Position numbers and translations under genes: made by a program. Source: Isoetes taiwanensis (Eukaryota > Streptophyta > Lycopodiopsida > Isoetales > Isoetaceae). From it: a DNA stretch of 64,000 nucleotides. Below the pieces are notes generated by a model. It was not told the DNA's origin and ran no database searches. It saw only the letters and a program-made list of their open reading frames with translations. The stretch covers positions 9,502,134 through 9,566,133 of the forward strand of contig JAJEKV010000028.1 of assembly GCA_021234155.1 (NCBI GenBank), written 5' to 3'. This document shows, piece by piece, positions 53,890-64,000 of this stretch (its first letter is position 1; each line of letters starts with the position of its first letter).

Positions 53890-54448
53890 ACCTCCTTTAA
53901 GAGATGAAAATCCCACCAATCGCTTGGAAAAACATACATGCCGCATATGGGATAAAGTTCCCGCTATAGGTATACTAGAAGCATTGCATGCTTCATCCTT
54001 TCCGTCCCTTATGATTGATTTCAGAGAGAGCGAGAGAATGTTCATGGAGAACCTTCGCAACTACTCCAGGCTCAAAAGACACCTTCTTTTGCTGTTGTTT
54101 CCCCTTTTTCTTTTTTGGTACATTGGACAAGGGGCCAGTGGCATCACCTTCCTCTTCAAAAGCTGATTCCAGGGCCTGGTTTTGGTGGCACGGAGCATCT
54201 ACCACCTCATTTGCCACCTTCAGAGGGGCCAGCTCCTGATCCTGGCTACAGGCTCCATCTACCATCTCATTTCGTTGCACTTCTATTGCGGGTAGCACTT
54301 CATCTACCATCTCATTTCGCTGCACTTCTATTGCTGGTAGCACTTTTGTTGCTGCAGCCACATGCTTGTCAACTTCCGTATCAGAGTGTGCAACTGCATG
54401 CATCATCACATTCTGTGGCCCATTCCCATATATTTCTATGCAATTCAT
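53890..54448 (-). CDS. ORF with duplicated 15-residue unit, unrecognised
   Basis: The minus frame from ATG 54448 (MNCIEIYGNGPQNVMMHAVA) contains VLPAIEVQRNEMVDE and VLPAIEVQRNEMVDG in tandem (a 45-bp duplication), an acidic part, then NVPKKKKGKQQQKKVSFEPG and VAKVLHEHSLALSEI, stopping at 53993. A second frame across 54060-53890 (ACNASSIPIAGTLSHMRHVC) ends at AAAGGAG|GTAAGT, a good donor, so the exon may continue there after a one-base shift. No domain known; a LINE ORF1 tail or host exon are both possible. No gene is seen from 54449 to 55460. Confidence 0.35.
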
Positions 54449-55460
54449 TTGATGTTTAGTAAATCGGTAGCTCTCTTCTGAGAGCCAAAAGTCTTTAATC
54501 TTGTGGAGTTTCTCAGTATCAGTTTTCTAGATCTTTACAGGGCAACTCGCATCCGTTTGTTTTTCAAGAAGTTATGTAAAAAATAGGCTCTACAGACCAT
54601 CTTGATACAATAGCAAATGGATTCTACAAAGCATCCTCGCATAGCTCTAGCTGTAGGAAGCATTGCTTTCAGGCTGAGCCCGATAACCAGATCTATACAG
54701 CTACCTACCATCATTCAGATTGCTTAATAAGGTAATAGATAAATTTCGTCACTTCAATTATTTTAAGGAAATATGCAGATGCAACAAAGGAGGCAGACAG
54801 AAAAAGGGGGGATAGAGCCACGAAATCTCGGCCAAGCTTACTTGATGCTAGAAACTGGTTCCCATTTTTGCCTCTTTGCTAGATATTAACTCCGGAAAGG
54901 GAAGATTTAGCTTTCTTCTTCATTTTCTTCAGCGGGTATGGCAGCAAATCCGGTGGTGCCCCTGTGGAAAAGGAGGCATTTGCACAGGCCCAAAGCATTG
55001 CAGCTCCATCTCCGAAATAACCACCATGCATCCTTGATCCTTTCCTGAATTTGTTTGAAAGACATATTTCTTATTCGTAACCTGCTCTCTTTTAGAACTT
55101 GTCTGCATTAACAGATTGCTGGTTTAAGGTTTTTTGCAGCATAAAAGTTTAAGGTTTAATGCTTTGCTCACAAGGGATCAGATAACAGACTGAGTCTGGA
55201 TCAGATAATAGATATGAAAGGCAGGGGTTTGAATATTTAGGAGCCGGTTATCAGAGGCCCTAGTTGTTGAGCGTCAAGGGAGTCGACTAAGGACCTTCAA
55301 AGTCTGGAAAAAGAGTATTCAATGGCGGGTACAATGGCGATGGCAGTGGCGGTATAATGGCAGCATGGGAATCCAAAATCCACCTAATGGAAAAAGGATG
55401 TGGCAGCGGAAATCCAAAATCCACAATGATGGAAAAAGGATCGCATAATAACTTTGAGCA

Positions 55461-55546
55461 TTAGTGAGCCCATTACTATTAAGGTTTTTCCCCGAAAACC
55501 CTTCGGGGCGGGGTTTTTTAATCCTGATAGTAATCGGCGTCACTAA
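55461..55546 (+). repeat. Foldback element, copy 2
   Basis: Arms TTAGTGAGCCCATTACTATTAAGG and CCTGATAGTAATCGGCGTCACTAA pair along 23 bp. The core TTTTTCCCCGAAAACCC-TTCG-GGGCGGGGTTTTTTAATCC matches copy 1 at 31942-32020, while the arms differ in sequence. Sequence from 55547 to 56009 holds no recognisable gene. Confidence 0.75.
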
Positions 55547-56009
55547 TGTAGTCCAGGCTAGTGCGACTCTGTCACCGCTGGACACCACTATTGGGCACCA
55601 AGATTATGCAGAATAATGGTAAAAAAGGAAAGGAACTAAGTGTCGGGACAGTGAGGGGCCTCCGACCGACCACCTGAATAGAGCGGGTACAACCTGCCGG
55701 CTAGTGTTCTATTTCCACATTCGAGTTCTGGTGCGCCAAAAACTTAGGGTTCATAATCTGACCAAAGGTGGGACAGTGGAATCCACAATGTGTATAGTTC
55801 AAGGCTGTTGATAGCGAAGCATTCTTGCATGGCCACGAAGCCAAGTATAATCGGGGTGCTGGTACTAATAGAAACCAAGAAAAGCCTTCAGAAAAGGCTA
55901 CAATATAGCCAGCGTGATGTGTTAGTAGCACCCATCAGGGAGCTCGCCCATGCTACATAAGTCCAGGGGCCTCAGGGCACAAGGGACAATAATGTATATT
56001 CTATTCTAT

Positions 56010-56636
56010 TCCTTTGCCTTGCTCCGCCAAATCAGTCTAAATCATAATGACACTACCACTGCAACCTTGCTACAGACTTTTTCTTGCAATGGTGGATTTA
56101 TTAAGCCCACCTATCTTTCTTCCCATTAGGCACAGATCGGCTACAATCGCGTTGCAAGCAAGAACCCTAAGTTTTGTGTCTCTGAAACCCTAACTTGCAG
56201 ATGGGCCAGATCTATCTGTTGATGCATAACAGACTGCTGTGGATTTAGTATACATTCTAGGTCATCAAAGACATTGGTCGCCGTGCTCATGGTAAGGTTT
56301 GAAACCCTAAATCGAAAATACAAGCAAGTCTAATACCTAACCATTTTTTTATGTTCCCACATAGGCAAATTTTTATTGATCATACCACGTGTCCATCATA
56401 TCAGGTGATGTAAATATTTTTAGAGGTTTTACTGCCAATTCATCAAGCATGATTCCCACTATAAAATATCTATTTTCCATGTCAAAATGGAGTAGTAGCA
56501 ACCTCATGTCCAACAGGCCACATTTTACAGACTTTTTCTACCCTGAAACATATGTCATATCTATCTCCAATGCCATATAGAAATATGTCGACAGTTTCAA
56601 CCAAGTGATCTTGTAACATTTTGAGTACCAAATGAA
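56010..56636. repeat. Second copy of segment B
   Basis: ATTCCTTTGCCTTGCTC to GAGTACCAAATGAAAT matches 38028-38695 with scattered changes and one deletion of about 45 bp (TAGTAGGCATGG to GAATTC missing after ATCATATCA). It contains GAAACCCTAAA motifs. The flanking A segments of the 37.8 kb copy are absent. Confidence 0.88.
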
Positions 56637-56639
56637 ATC

Positions 56640-58810
56640 AATACTTACATAAAAAAAACGGAAAAAAAAGAAGGATAGAATTAATAGAGAAAATGATCGC
56701 ATTAGCTTGCTAGTTGTATTGAAACTTGATTTTCTTGATATTTTGCAGAGAGAAGTGTTGTCACCACTCCAGAAATCCTTGGCTGTAAAACTGCGCTTGC
56801 TGCACCATAAAAAATAGAGTTTTGAAAACTCTTTTCATAACAAGACTAATTGCTAAGGCCTCCAGACAAATTTCATCAACATCTGGTTAGGGAAACAAAT
56901 TGATTGACAAAAGGGCCTTCAGCCGGACCATTTCAACAGCTGGTTGGGTCAAATAAGGGAGTTTGTAGGGTTGAGAGTAATATACAAGGAGTATTCAAGA
57001 ACTGATGATGGTAAGGGCAGCAAGGACAACGGCAAAATGAAGAAAGTGATCACGAGCGAACCCGACATAACGGCGCCACTGTTAATTGTGAGTTCTTGGT
57101 ATACACCATGCAGTAGCAGTCTATGACTGCCAGATGCTACAAAGCTGCCATACTCATGACCACAAAATAAGAACAAGAGAGACAAATAAAGAGTGAAGGA
57201 AACGTGCGCCAAATGAGGCTCTCCAAACTTGAGATAAAACCTAAATACATCTAAAGAGGCTCTGATCTAATATAGTATAGACCACAAATCTAAGCCTTAC
57301 ATCTAGCTAAATCTAAACCCTACACTTATGCTAACCTAAACATGCCAAGTGTAGTCTGCCACCACTGATACCTAGCATGTGCGCAATGTTAACCACTAGC
57401 TAGTTAAAACAAAGAAAATCTTATATTGAACTATTTTTAAGAAAATGGTGCTTGAGTGATTTTTCTAATTAATCTATAAATATCATTGATCTATCTAAAT
57501 GTTGGAGACAAACCAACCTTGACAAACTAGATCTAAATGTAGAAAATATTGTTGAATGTCTCCACGAGGACAACAACTTACTACATATATAAATCACAAA
57601 CACCTACATTCTTAACATAAAGGTAGATCATCTTACTATGCATTTTCACTCATATATAATGATGGATGTTCGTTTTTGTTTGAACTAAATTTGTTTGGTG
57701 TCAAATTTTTCTATGGTTACACCTGGCGAATTTTGTTTGAAGCCAACCTCTCCTTAGATCGACACCTGGATATGCATTTATACTGCATTTATGATGATTA
57801 AAAAAAAGGGTAATCCAAGGCACCCCTGCTTTGATCTTCTGATCCAAGCAATGATCCAATATTTCTTTCTCTGCATGCAGGTTCTCGGATTTCTTTCTCA
57901 AGCAAGTGGATTTCATTTAGCTAGGCAAGGTCTGCATCGCTTCTAAAACTACAAGCAAGTCGTCCAGGCATGTTTTTCATAGTTGTTCCAAACTTTCGCC
58001 GAATCTCCGAGATCTCTAAGCTGACATCCAGTGGATTTCTTGCTCTACAAGTAATCCCTGGCTTTGGATCATTTCTTGGTCTGCAAGCAATCCCTTGCTT
58101 TGGTTCCTTGAACAAAGCTTTATAAATATCTCAAACCACTTCGTGGTTATTCGAGGCCAGAAGAAGCAAAGTCTGACCCTGCTCAATTTCAGACATATTT
58201 ATCTCCAAACCCACTGCTCACCGAAGTTAAGTTTGAATCCTTATATTGTGTTGGTTTGAACCAATGTCCAGCTATGGTAGAGCAAGAGCTTCAAGGCCTG
58301 CATTTTTCTTCTTCTGCCCTAAACGAACTTGAGCTTATACATTCCCTCAAATCTTATAGTATTTTGCAAACCTCAATATACAGTATACAAAAACTTGTAC
58401 ATGCATACCCCACAAACGAGGATCGCTATGTACGGTCCAGATCTTGGAATAAAGGGCAAATATGCCCATCCGACAGCTCTCGTTGCCCGGAGTAACCCCC
58501 CGTGTGAATATGCACCCAAACCAAAGGGGGTTTCAGGGGGATTTTTATTTAAATGAGTTAGATGCAATGGTTTGTATTAATAATGTTAATGTTAGTTATA
58601 TGTTGGTAGTTAAAAAAAAAAATTGGGCCCTTCAGGCCCTAACAAAACCAGACAAAGAAAACAACATAAAACAAGATAAATGCATTGGAAAAAAACTGAG
58701 GTGCTGCACCACATACTCAAGTTATAAAAAGTATTTTAGAATTTGCCAAATCACATACCCAAGTTATAGGCCAATTTAAATCCATAGGCTAACCTCAGAA
58801 TATGTAGTAT
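56640..58810. other. No recognisable gene
   Basis: Mostly AT-rich. A minus-strand frame 57212-56949 starts MAHVSFTLYLSLLFLFCGHE, which resembles a signal peptide, but the 87-residue product has no known domain and no splice context I can support. A weak plus-strand frame at 58256-58495 likewise has no recognised motif. Confidence 0.45.
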
Positions 58811-60449
58811 TGTGACGGTCCAGGGGAATATACGCCATAAATACGTATATTCCTGGATCCGTCACTATACAAGTCTATCATTCATAGCCTTGTATACCAT
58901 AAGTTGTGGCACTAGGGGGCATGGCCAAGTTATTCTCATAACTTAGCCAACCATAGGTTTAGACCATTATCCACGTGGCCTTAACCTATTGGGCACCCGC
59001 CACACAGGACTCACCCGATTGGTGCCACGTGGCATCCTAGGTGGACCTAGCTCATATAGGCCTAAACCCTAACCCTAGGCCTCTTTCCAGCCCTAGCACC
59101 TAGAGACTCACCTACTCGTTCGAAAACCCGTTTCGAACATCGCTTGTTGTAGCATAGATCGGTGCGGCAGCCCGGCCATAGGTAGACTCGTTCTTGGAGC
59201 AAGAGCAGCATCACGTGAGTCGAAGACCATGGAGGCACCGGATCCGGAGGGAGAGCTTCAGAGCAGGTATGTAGGATAGTAGTTGTGATAGCTCATCCGG
59301 GATTAGCATTCGGATGTGCTAGTATTTTGTATCTAGAGTAGAGCCATCCTAGAACCCATATTCAACATCTTGAACCCTAATCAAGGAACCCTAACTATTA
59401 GTTAGTTGTATGATTAGGTTAAGATGTTCTTCTTATGATTATTCTCATGATGTGATGATGATGTGATGATGGTTGATCATGTTGCTCCTCTTGTATTGGG
59501 AAGGGGGGTAGAGACCTAGAGCCATATGTAGTATGCTCCTAGAGTAGATCCCTTAGTTCCTATTAGTTGCGGCTTTGTGCATAGGAGCCCACCGTGCTAT
59601 TGAGGCTATGATATGACTCAGCACCAGATAACGGGCTAGAGGGAAAGTGGAGGGAGGATCCCCGCCGAAAGTGGGGGCTTGGGGGATCCCATAGTGGGCT
59701 AGGCTTATGGTCGGTCACTTCGGTGGGCCGAGCATGGGTCCGACACCTCCTGGGGCAATGGTGTTGCCCTGCCTCTCGGGAGCTGCAAGTGTTGGCTTGG
59801 CTCTCGTTTTGGGGGGTTCAGTCGGGTACGAATCGTGTGTCGTCACGATTCTCTAGCCGCCCACGGCACCTCTAGACCCTGGGAAGGGGAGATGCAACCC
59901 TTCCCGCCTCTCATCGGACCGTGGAGATGCAACACGGAGTAGTCCCGATGGGTGATGCCATGGGATTGCGTGATCCAGGAAGGCTAGAGTCCCGTCGAGC
60001 CTGATCTAGCCCATCTGCAAAGTATGCATGGGAGGGGCGGATGGAGTGGTCAACCCTAGCCATTGTTCTATGCCGCCCCCGCCATTGCGGGACTCGGCCC
60101 GCTTCTATCTTGAGGCCTAGCGGTCAGGCCACCCTCCCACGAAGTCCGAGCGGGTAGGAGCTCTCCTGTTTTATGGTTTGTGATTATCATCTTTGCATTG
60201 GTTTATGTGCGATGCACTACCCTCCGAGGTAGTATCCAGATATGTTTTATGCTAGTTCGACGTGTTATCGCTTCACTGTTATAGGAGCCCATAGGGGAAG
60301 GGGCGCAAGACACCTTCAGTGTTCCTCCCCGCACTAAGAGTCACCTCAGAAAGGGGGTAGACGAAGGGTCCGCGGCGTCGCGCCGAGCCGATGGGGATTT
60401 CCTGCCGTATATACTACGGTGATGTTTGTTTAGTTGTGGAGGCGTCACA
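58811..60449 (+). repeat. Left LTR of element 2
   Basis: 1639 bp, TGTGACGG to CGTCACA. It keeps the 5 prime foldback (GTGACGGTCCAGGGGAATAT with ATATTCC-TGGA-TCCGTCAC), TATAGG near 59056 and a perfect telo-box AAACCCTAA just after. Confidence 0.9.
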
Positions 60450-60450
60450 A

Positions 60451-60461
60451 TGGTATCGAGC
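60451..60461 (+). other. Primer-binding site of element 2, one base short
   Basis: TGGTATCGAGC lacks one base of the canonical TGGTATCAGAGC of element 1, which should weaken priming. Confidence 0.75.
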
Positions 60462-61024
60462 AATGTTCTTGGTTGACCAAGAACTAGCACTCGACCATAA
60501 CCATGAAGTAGTCTAACAGGCCTATAGGGGTGTGAAATAAACATTTCCACCATCGAACCGCCGAAAATGGGGAAAAATTTTTCCTAGGTAGTGGGTCAGG
60601 ACTTAGGTTAAGTGTTAGACGAAGGTTTGAGTGAGTCAAACGCACCTTCTAGTAAATTTGGAGTGAAAATCATGCATCTGCATCAAATTTCACCTAAAAT
60701 GGGTCGAAGAATCATGCCAATCGGAGACCCAGGTGAAAAATGGCGCAAATTCATAGATTGCACTTCGAACCATTAGAAAAAAATTCGAAATTCAAGTATA
60801 ATATCAATTAATATGGATTTAACATATACATTAATAATTAAATAAGTACTAAATATCTTGTAATTAATAAGGGGGGCTAATAAATAGGGGTAATTATGGT
60901 AGGAGAATATTCTCAGGGACCCTCCTCTTTAAATATCTCTGACACCTCATTTTTCCCTCCAAACTTTCCTCCACCTTCTCTCTCTTGACCAGCCTATCCC
61001 CACCCGTTTTCTAGACCGTTAAGT

Positions 61025-61921
61025 ATGGCAAGAACCAAACAAACCTACAGGAAGCGGGACAGGCCCACACACCTCGATGGCGAACCTAGCGGCGGGACGC
61101 CATGTGAAGAAGATCCGGAGCACCTCCACCCAAGAAGGGGAAGAGGAGCTTCCCCACCAGCGAAGCGGCGCCAGCCGGCGGCACCTATCACGATGCCGAG
61201 CAGCCCTCGCCGGGCAGGAACGCAAAGAACCGACGACCTCGCCACTTCGGGGCCACGATTAACCGGGCGGGAAGAGCAGGAGGAAGAGCGTGTCCGCCAG
61301 CCAGTGGACGGCTGGCCTTCGGGCGCCAAGGAAGAAGGGCAAGGAGAAGGCATGGAGTGGCCGTAAGAGAGGGCCGCGAGGAGGAAGAGGGAGCGCTGGG
61401 AGGAGCCAGGGCGGGGTGGAGCGGAGGACGAAGAGAAGAACGACGGTCCCCCACGAACCGGCCGCGGATAGAGGAGCCTCCCCCTGCAGGAGGAGCACGT
61501 GGAAGAAGAGGAGCAGGGAGGAAGAGGAGCAGGAGGAAGAAGAAGAGCGTGGGGAAGGGGCGGACCCAAGACCACCTTACCCAAGCAGGGCCTAAGCCAC
61601 CTAAGGTGGTAAAGAAGCGTATATGGGCGAGCGGGGTCTGACTTTGAAGGAGGACTGCCTCACCGGCCGCCGCCAAGGCATACTAAGAATACCTTCGCCG
61701 GTGGACGAGGTATAATGATTGGTACCGCCGCAAGAAAACATCCAAACAAGACCGTGGAGGGAGGCCGGCCGCCAAAGAACCAGCCTAAGCCGCCGCCGCC
61801 ACAGCCCGAGAAGCCGAAGAAGGTCCACCATGGGCCTAATTCGGTACACTCCCGTGTCTTCCGGGAGATTAGACACTTTCAAGAAGGTGCACTAATCTCC
61901 CGATTAGGAAGGCACCTTTGA
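61025..61921 (+). pseudogene. gag of element 2 with histone H3-like N-terminus
   Basis: ATG 61025 in good context (GTATGGC) starts MARTKQTYRKRDRPT. After the initiator Met, eight of the first nine residues equal the H3 tail (ARTKQT-x-RK). The rest is rich in Arg, Pro, Glu and Gly (PAKRRQPAAPITMPSSPRRA). The first frame ends at 61366; reading then shifts (61357-61641, RGRRGAGRKRSRRKKKS) and again (61715-61921, GGRPPKNQPKPPPPQPEKPK), so gag is broken at least twice. No zinc knuckle is visible in this part. This block is much more GC-rich than its surroundings. Gag would bind RNA and assemble particles; the H3-like start is discussed in the findings. Confidence 0.6.
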
Positions 61922-62239
61922 GCCGACTCATCGCGGGAGGTGATGGCGAGTTCGCCACCCACTACGAGGACGCCGCCACAACTCGGGTGTTGCAAGTAGT
62001 CCGCCGAGGCCGAAGCTCACTCGGGCTTGTTTGAGGAAGGGAACCCTGCGATCCATCCACGCGAAGAGGGTGACTTTGATGCCCAAGGATATATACTTAT
62101 GCTGTCGCATCCGCAAGGAATATCCTTGAGGATGCATTTTTGTTCAAACTAATGTAATTATTAAGTTTTCCCCATAAATATAAAATTTTGTTTTGCAATT
62201 AGTAGTAGATAAATCCTTCCTGCATTAGATAAATTTTTT

Positions 62240-62540
62240 TTTTTTAATTCGAGCGACCTCGAATCGGGTCACACCGCCAGACCGCCGTTCGACGCAAGGA
62301 CGCAGAGGCTTTCGACCCGGTTTCGCGAAAAACTTTATCAATTTAAGGTCTAATTCATGTAAGAAAAACCCTAGTTAGATTAGAATCGTCCAAATAGTCA
62401 TCCTAGCACCAATTCTTCAAAAATCCACGTTAGAGCTTAAAATAGACCCAAATCGGGTCACACCGCCTGACCACCTGCGCCCACTTGGCAGAGGCGTTTT
62501 CAAGGCCTTCGACCCGATTTCGGCCAATTTTTCGCCCAAT
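62240..62540 (+). repeat. GC-rich internal units of element 2
   Basis: Two diverged units at about 62250-62330 and 62450-62530 (AATCGGGTCACACCGCC, GCAGAGGC, TTCGACCCG) correspond to the three units of element 1 at 13855-14240. The element 1 core CTCTGCG..GACGCAG is altered here. Confidence 0.65.
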
Positions 62541-62689
62541 TGACCAATTTTGACCCAACAAACTGCCATGTAGCGTTTCTTGCTTTGCTTTGTTTAGAAT
62601 TGCACTTCATGGTAGCTCATTTGGACACCTGTGGCCATAGATTTGGAGTCTTCCCCATCAAGAACCTTTGTGCACGGAACCCGAGGCAC

Positions 62690-62940
62690 CCCTAGTCTAT
62701 AAAAGGGACCCTCATTTGTCATTTTTTTCCCATTAGAGTTGCTCTCTCAGCCCCTTTGGCGATTCCTTTGGCTTTTGCTCATTTCCATCACCCATTTTCC
62801 ATAGCTATTCCCGCTCAATGGCGCCCTCAAGCTTTGTCGATGGATGGTATAATGAGACCAATCACATTCGTGATTGTCCCCCCAACAAGTCTTCCATGTT
62901 TTTGATTATCTCTTTGATCTCCATGCCACTCGACTAGAAC
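62690..62940 (+). pseudogene. Extra ORF of element 2 with its TATA promoter (truncated)
   Basis: CTATAAAAGGGACCCTCATT near 62697, then a leader close to that of element 1, then ATG 62818 (MAPSSFVDGWYNETNHIRD). A TAG stops it at about 62937. Near 62973 the sequence leaves the element 1 ORF (after CAATATGATCAGCAG). It supports the extra ORF as a family feature and not a private insertion. Confidence 0.55.
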
Positions 62941-63339
62941 TCCATACTACATCGACATCATTTGTCAATATGATCAGCAGGTCTTACCCCAGGGAAGTTA
63001 GCTTGCCACCTAGGGAGGGAAATGGGTTTCTCTAGATTCTCTTGCTCAAGCCATAGGTGGGGATCCAGGGGGTAAGAACAAGCTATGGGATAGAACCGTA
63101 AACATGCCGGACTACATGACCCAGTAAGCATCATAGGCATAGGTACCTCTCAAGCCAGGCAGCCTTAGCATTGTTCATGCAAAGATAGGGCGCTTAACCA
63201 ACCGGGGAGCCGCCAATCCAACCTTTGATTTGGCACCTCTCGACACCCGAAAGCAAAGATGAGATAAGCATCCGTGAGATCCGGACCTTAGCATACCTAA
63301 CACCACGGCTCCACATCGAAGCACCTACGCTGTAAATCG

Positions 63340-64000
63340 AAAGCAGGATTACTTAAGAGGAAGAGGAAGAGAACCCAAGCCGGGAGATGAGGGAGGCAAG
63401 AAGGATGGAGAGGCGATAGCTCGGCAAATGTGAAGCGCTAAGGCGGGACTTTGAGCCACCAATGGGCATCACGGGCCTCACCCCCAAGAATCGCCGATGG
63501 CGCAGGAGTACATATTCGCCACCGACATCCTCAACCTCCCCTATTGCCAAGAGGAGAACCTCGTGGATAGACGCAGCTCCTAGGCCTAATTGCACAGAAA
63601 TGTGGTAGCGACTTCATCGACTACTCCTACCAGAGATACCAAGGGAAGTAGCGAGCGACATTCCTATGCTGGGAAACTATGTCGGACATCCGTGCATACC
63701 AACAGATAAGGCAGATGTATCGCCAACGAAGGAACCCATCATTCCGTAAGAAGAATTTCGTGAAATCCAAAGCAAAGTTGTACAAGCCGGGAAGGGGCCC
63801 AAGCGCCCCAGACCAAAGGCGCCCATGAGTACGCTGAGAAGCTTGTAGCAAGCATCAATTTGGAGAGTGCAACTACTATGTGGAGAGACCATGAGGATCT
63901 TATGGCATTGGACATCTTCGGCCGGGCAAACTGGGAGAAAAGGTACGGCACCGGGGCGAACCAAGGGCAAGTCACTCGTGTACTATCTTCCGCCCTCACC
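63340..64000 (+). pseudogene. gag-like region of element 2, partial at window end
   Basis: Plus-frame traces such as SDFIDYSYQRYQGK, MSDIRAYQQIRQMYRQRRNP and SFRKKNFVKSKAKLYKPG lie near 63610-63800, partly matching element 1 at 15580-15700. Stops and shifts are frequent. The region continues past the window. Confidence 0.45.

Larger units (their letters stand above)
58811..64000 (+). mobile_element. Second chromovirus of the same family (element 2), cut by window edge
   Basis: The left LTR (58811-60449) is followed by a PBS, a leader homologous to that of element 1, a gag region, the GC-rich units, the extra-ORF promoter and ORF start, then more gag-like sequence to the window end. Its LTR differs from the element 1 LTRs at many more positions than those differ from each other, so it is an older or separate lineage. 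The RT region is not reached. Confidence 0.88.

Noticed and set aside
55490-55535. Bacterial rho-independent terminator
   Set aside because: The hairpin plus T-run resembles one, but the context is a plant genome and the motif belongs to a dispersed foldback repeat.
58811-60449. Solo LTR
   Set aside because: A primer-binding site, leader, gag-like region and the extra ORF follow in the order of element 1, so it is the left LTR of a longer element cut by the window.
61045-61676. Minus-strand ORFs of 160-180 codons opposite gag
   Set aside because: They are GC-rich shadows of the Arg/Glu/Pro-rich gag strand, with Leu/Ser/Pro-rich products and no domain.

Overview
The window is nuclear DNA of a land plant, best guessed as a fern or other seed-free plant with a large, repeat-rich genome. 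The evidence is a decayed plant PLS-type PPR gene tail, GT-AG introns, L1-type LINEs with plant DUF4283-like ORF1 protein, Ty3/gypsy chromoviruses primed by initiator Met-tRNA, and several transposon-related gene families I associate with seed-free plants. The fern assignment is inference; the sequence does not prove it. I see no bacterial operons, rRNA, tRNA or CRISPR. Most coding sequence is broken by stops and frameshifts.

Layout. 0.2-0.7 kb: PPR pseudogene. 2.9-3.8 kb: decayed, polyadenylated retrocopy. 4.1-4.4 kb: MITE-like inverted repeat. 5.1-7.2 kb: LINE copy that holds ORF1 and a poly(A) tail but no ORF2. 7.3-8.6 kb: N-terminal exons of a putative DDE-type transposase family whose C-terminal exons occur separately at 32.7-33.7 kb. 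9.6-10.85 kb: three small paralogous genes of about 80 codons with conserved TATA promoters. 10996-21967: complete chromovirus (two 1.64 kb LTRs, PBS, PPT, RT, integrase and chromodomain remnants) carrying a small extra ORF with its own TATA box. A second copy of the same family starts at 58811 and runs off the right edge; its Gag begins with a near copy of the histone H3 tail.

21.97-25.5 kb (minus): decayed gene with DUF7869-like and duplicated DUF8039-like domains. 25.6-27.5 kb: dense block of minisatellites and short GCGC palindromes lying between that gene and a divergent decayed gene (27.5-30.7 kb, plus) that ends in a DNA-methyltransferase-like motif. 34.4-36.9 kb (minus): multi-exon gene for a coiled-coil, RING-like, AT-hook protein, convergent with the DDE-like gene. 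37.8-39.0 kb: A-B-A direct repeat, whose B part recurs at 56.0-56.6 kb. 39.5-43.4 kb (minus): LINE ORF2 (endonuclease, RT, zinc-binding tail), broken. 46.8-47.4 kb: another LINE fragment.

47837-52717: a 4.9 kb CACTA-like DNA transposon, defined here by terminal inverted repeats, inward-facing subterminal repeats and a flanking TGAAA duplication. It carries a 1.4 kb array of a 19-bp monomer. 52.7-58.8 kb holds only weak ORFs and dispersed repeats.

The window therefore reads as nested and neighbouring mobile elements with few host genes. The most unusual items are the DDE-like family, the three-member small-protein family with conserved promoters, the H3-tail-like Gag start, the palindrome-rich divergent intergenic block, and the CACTA-like element.
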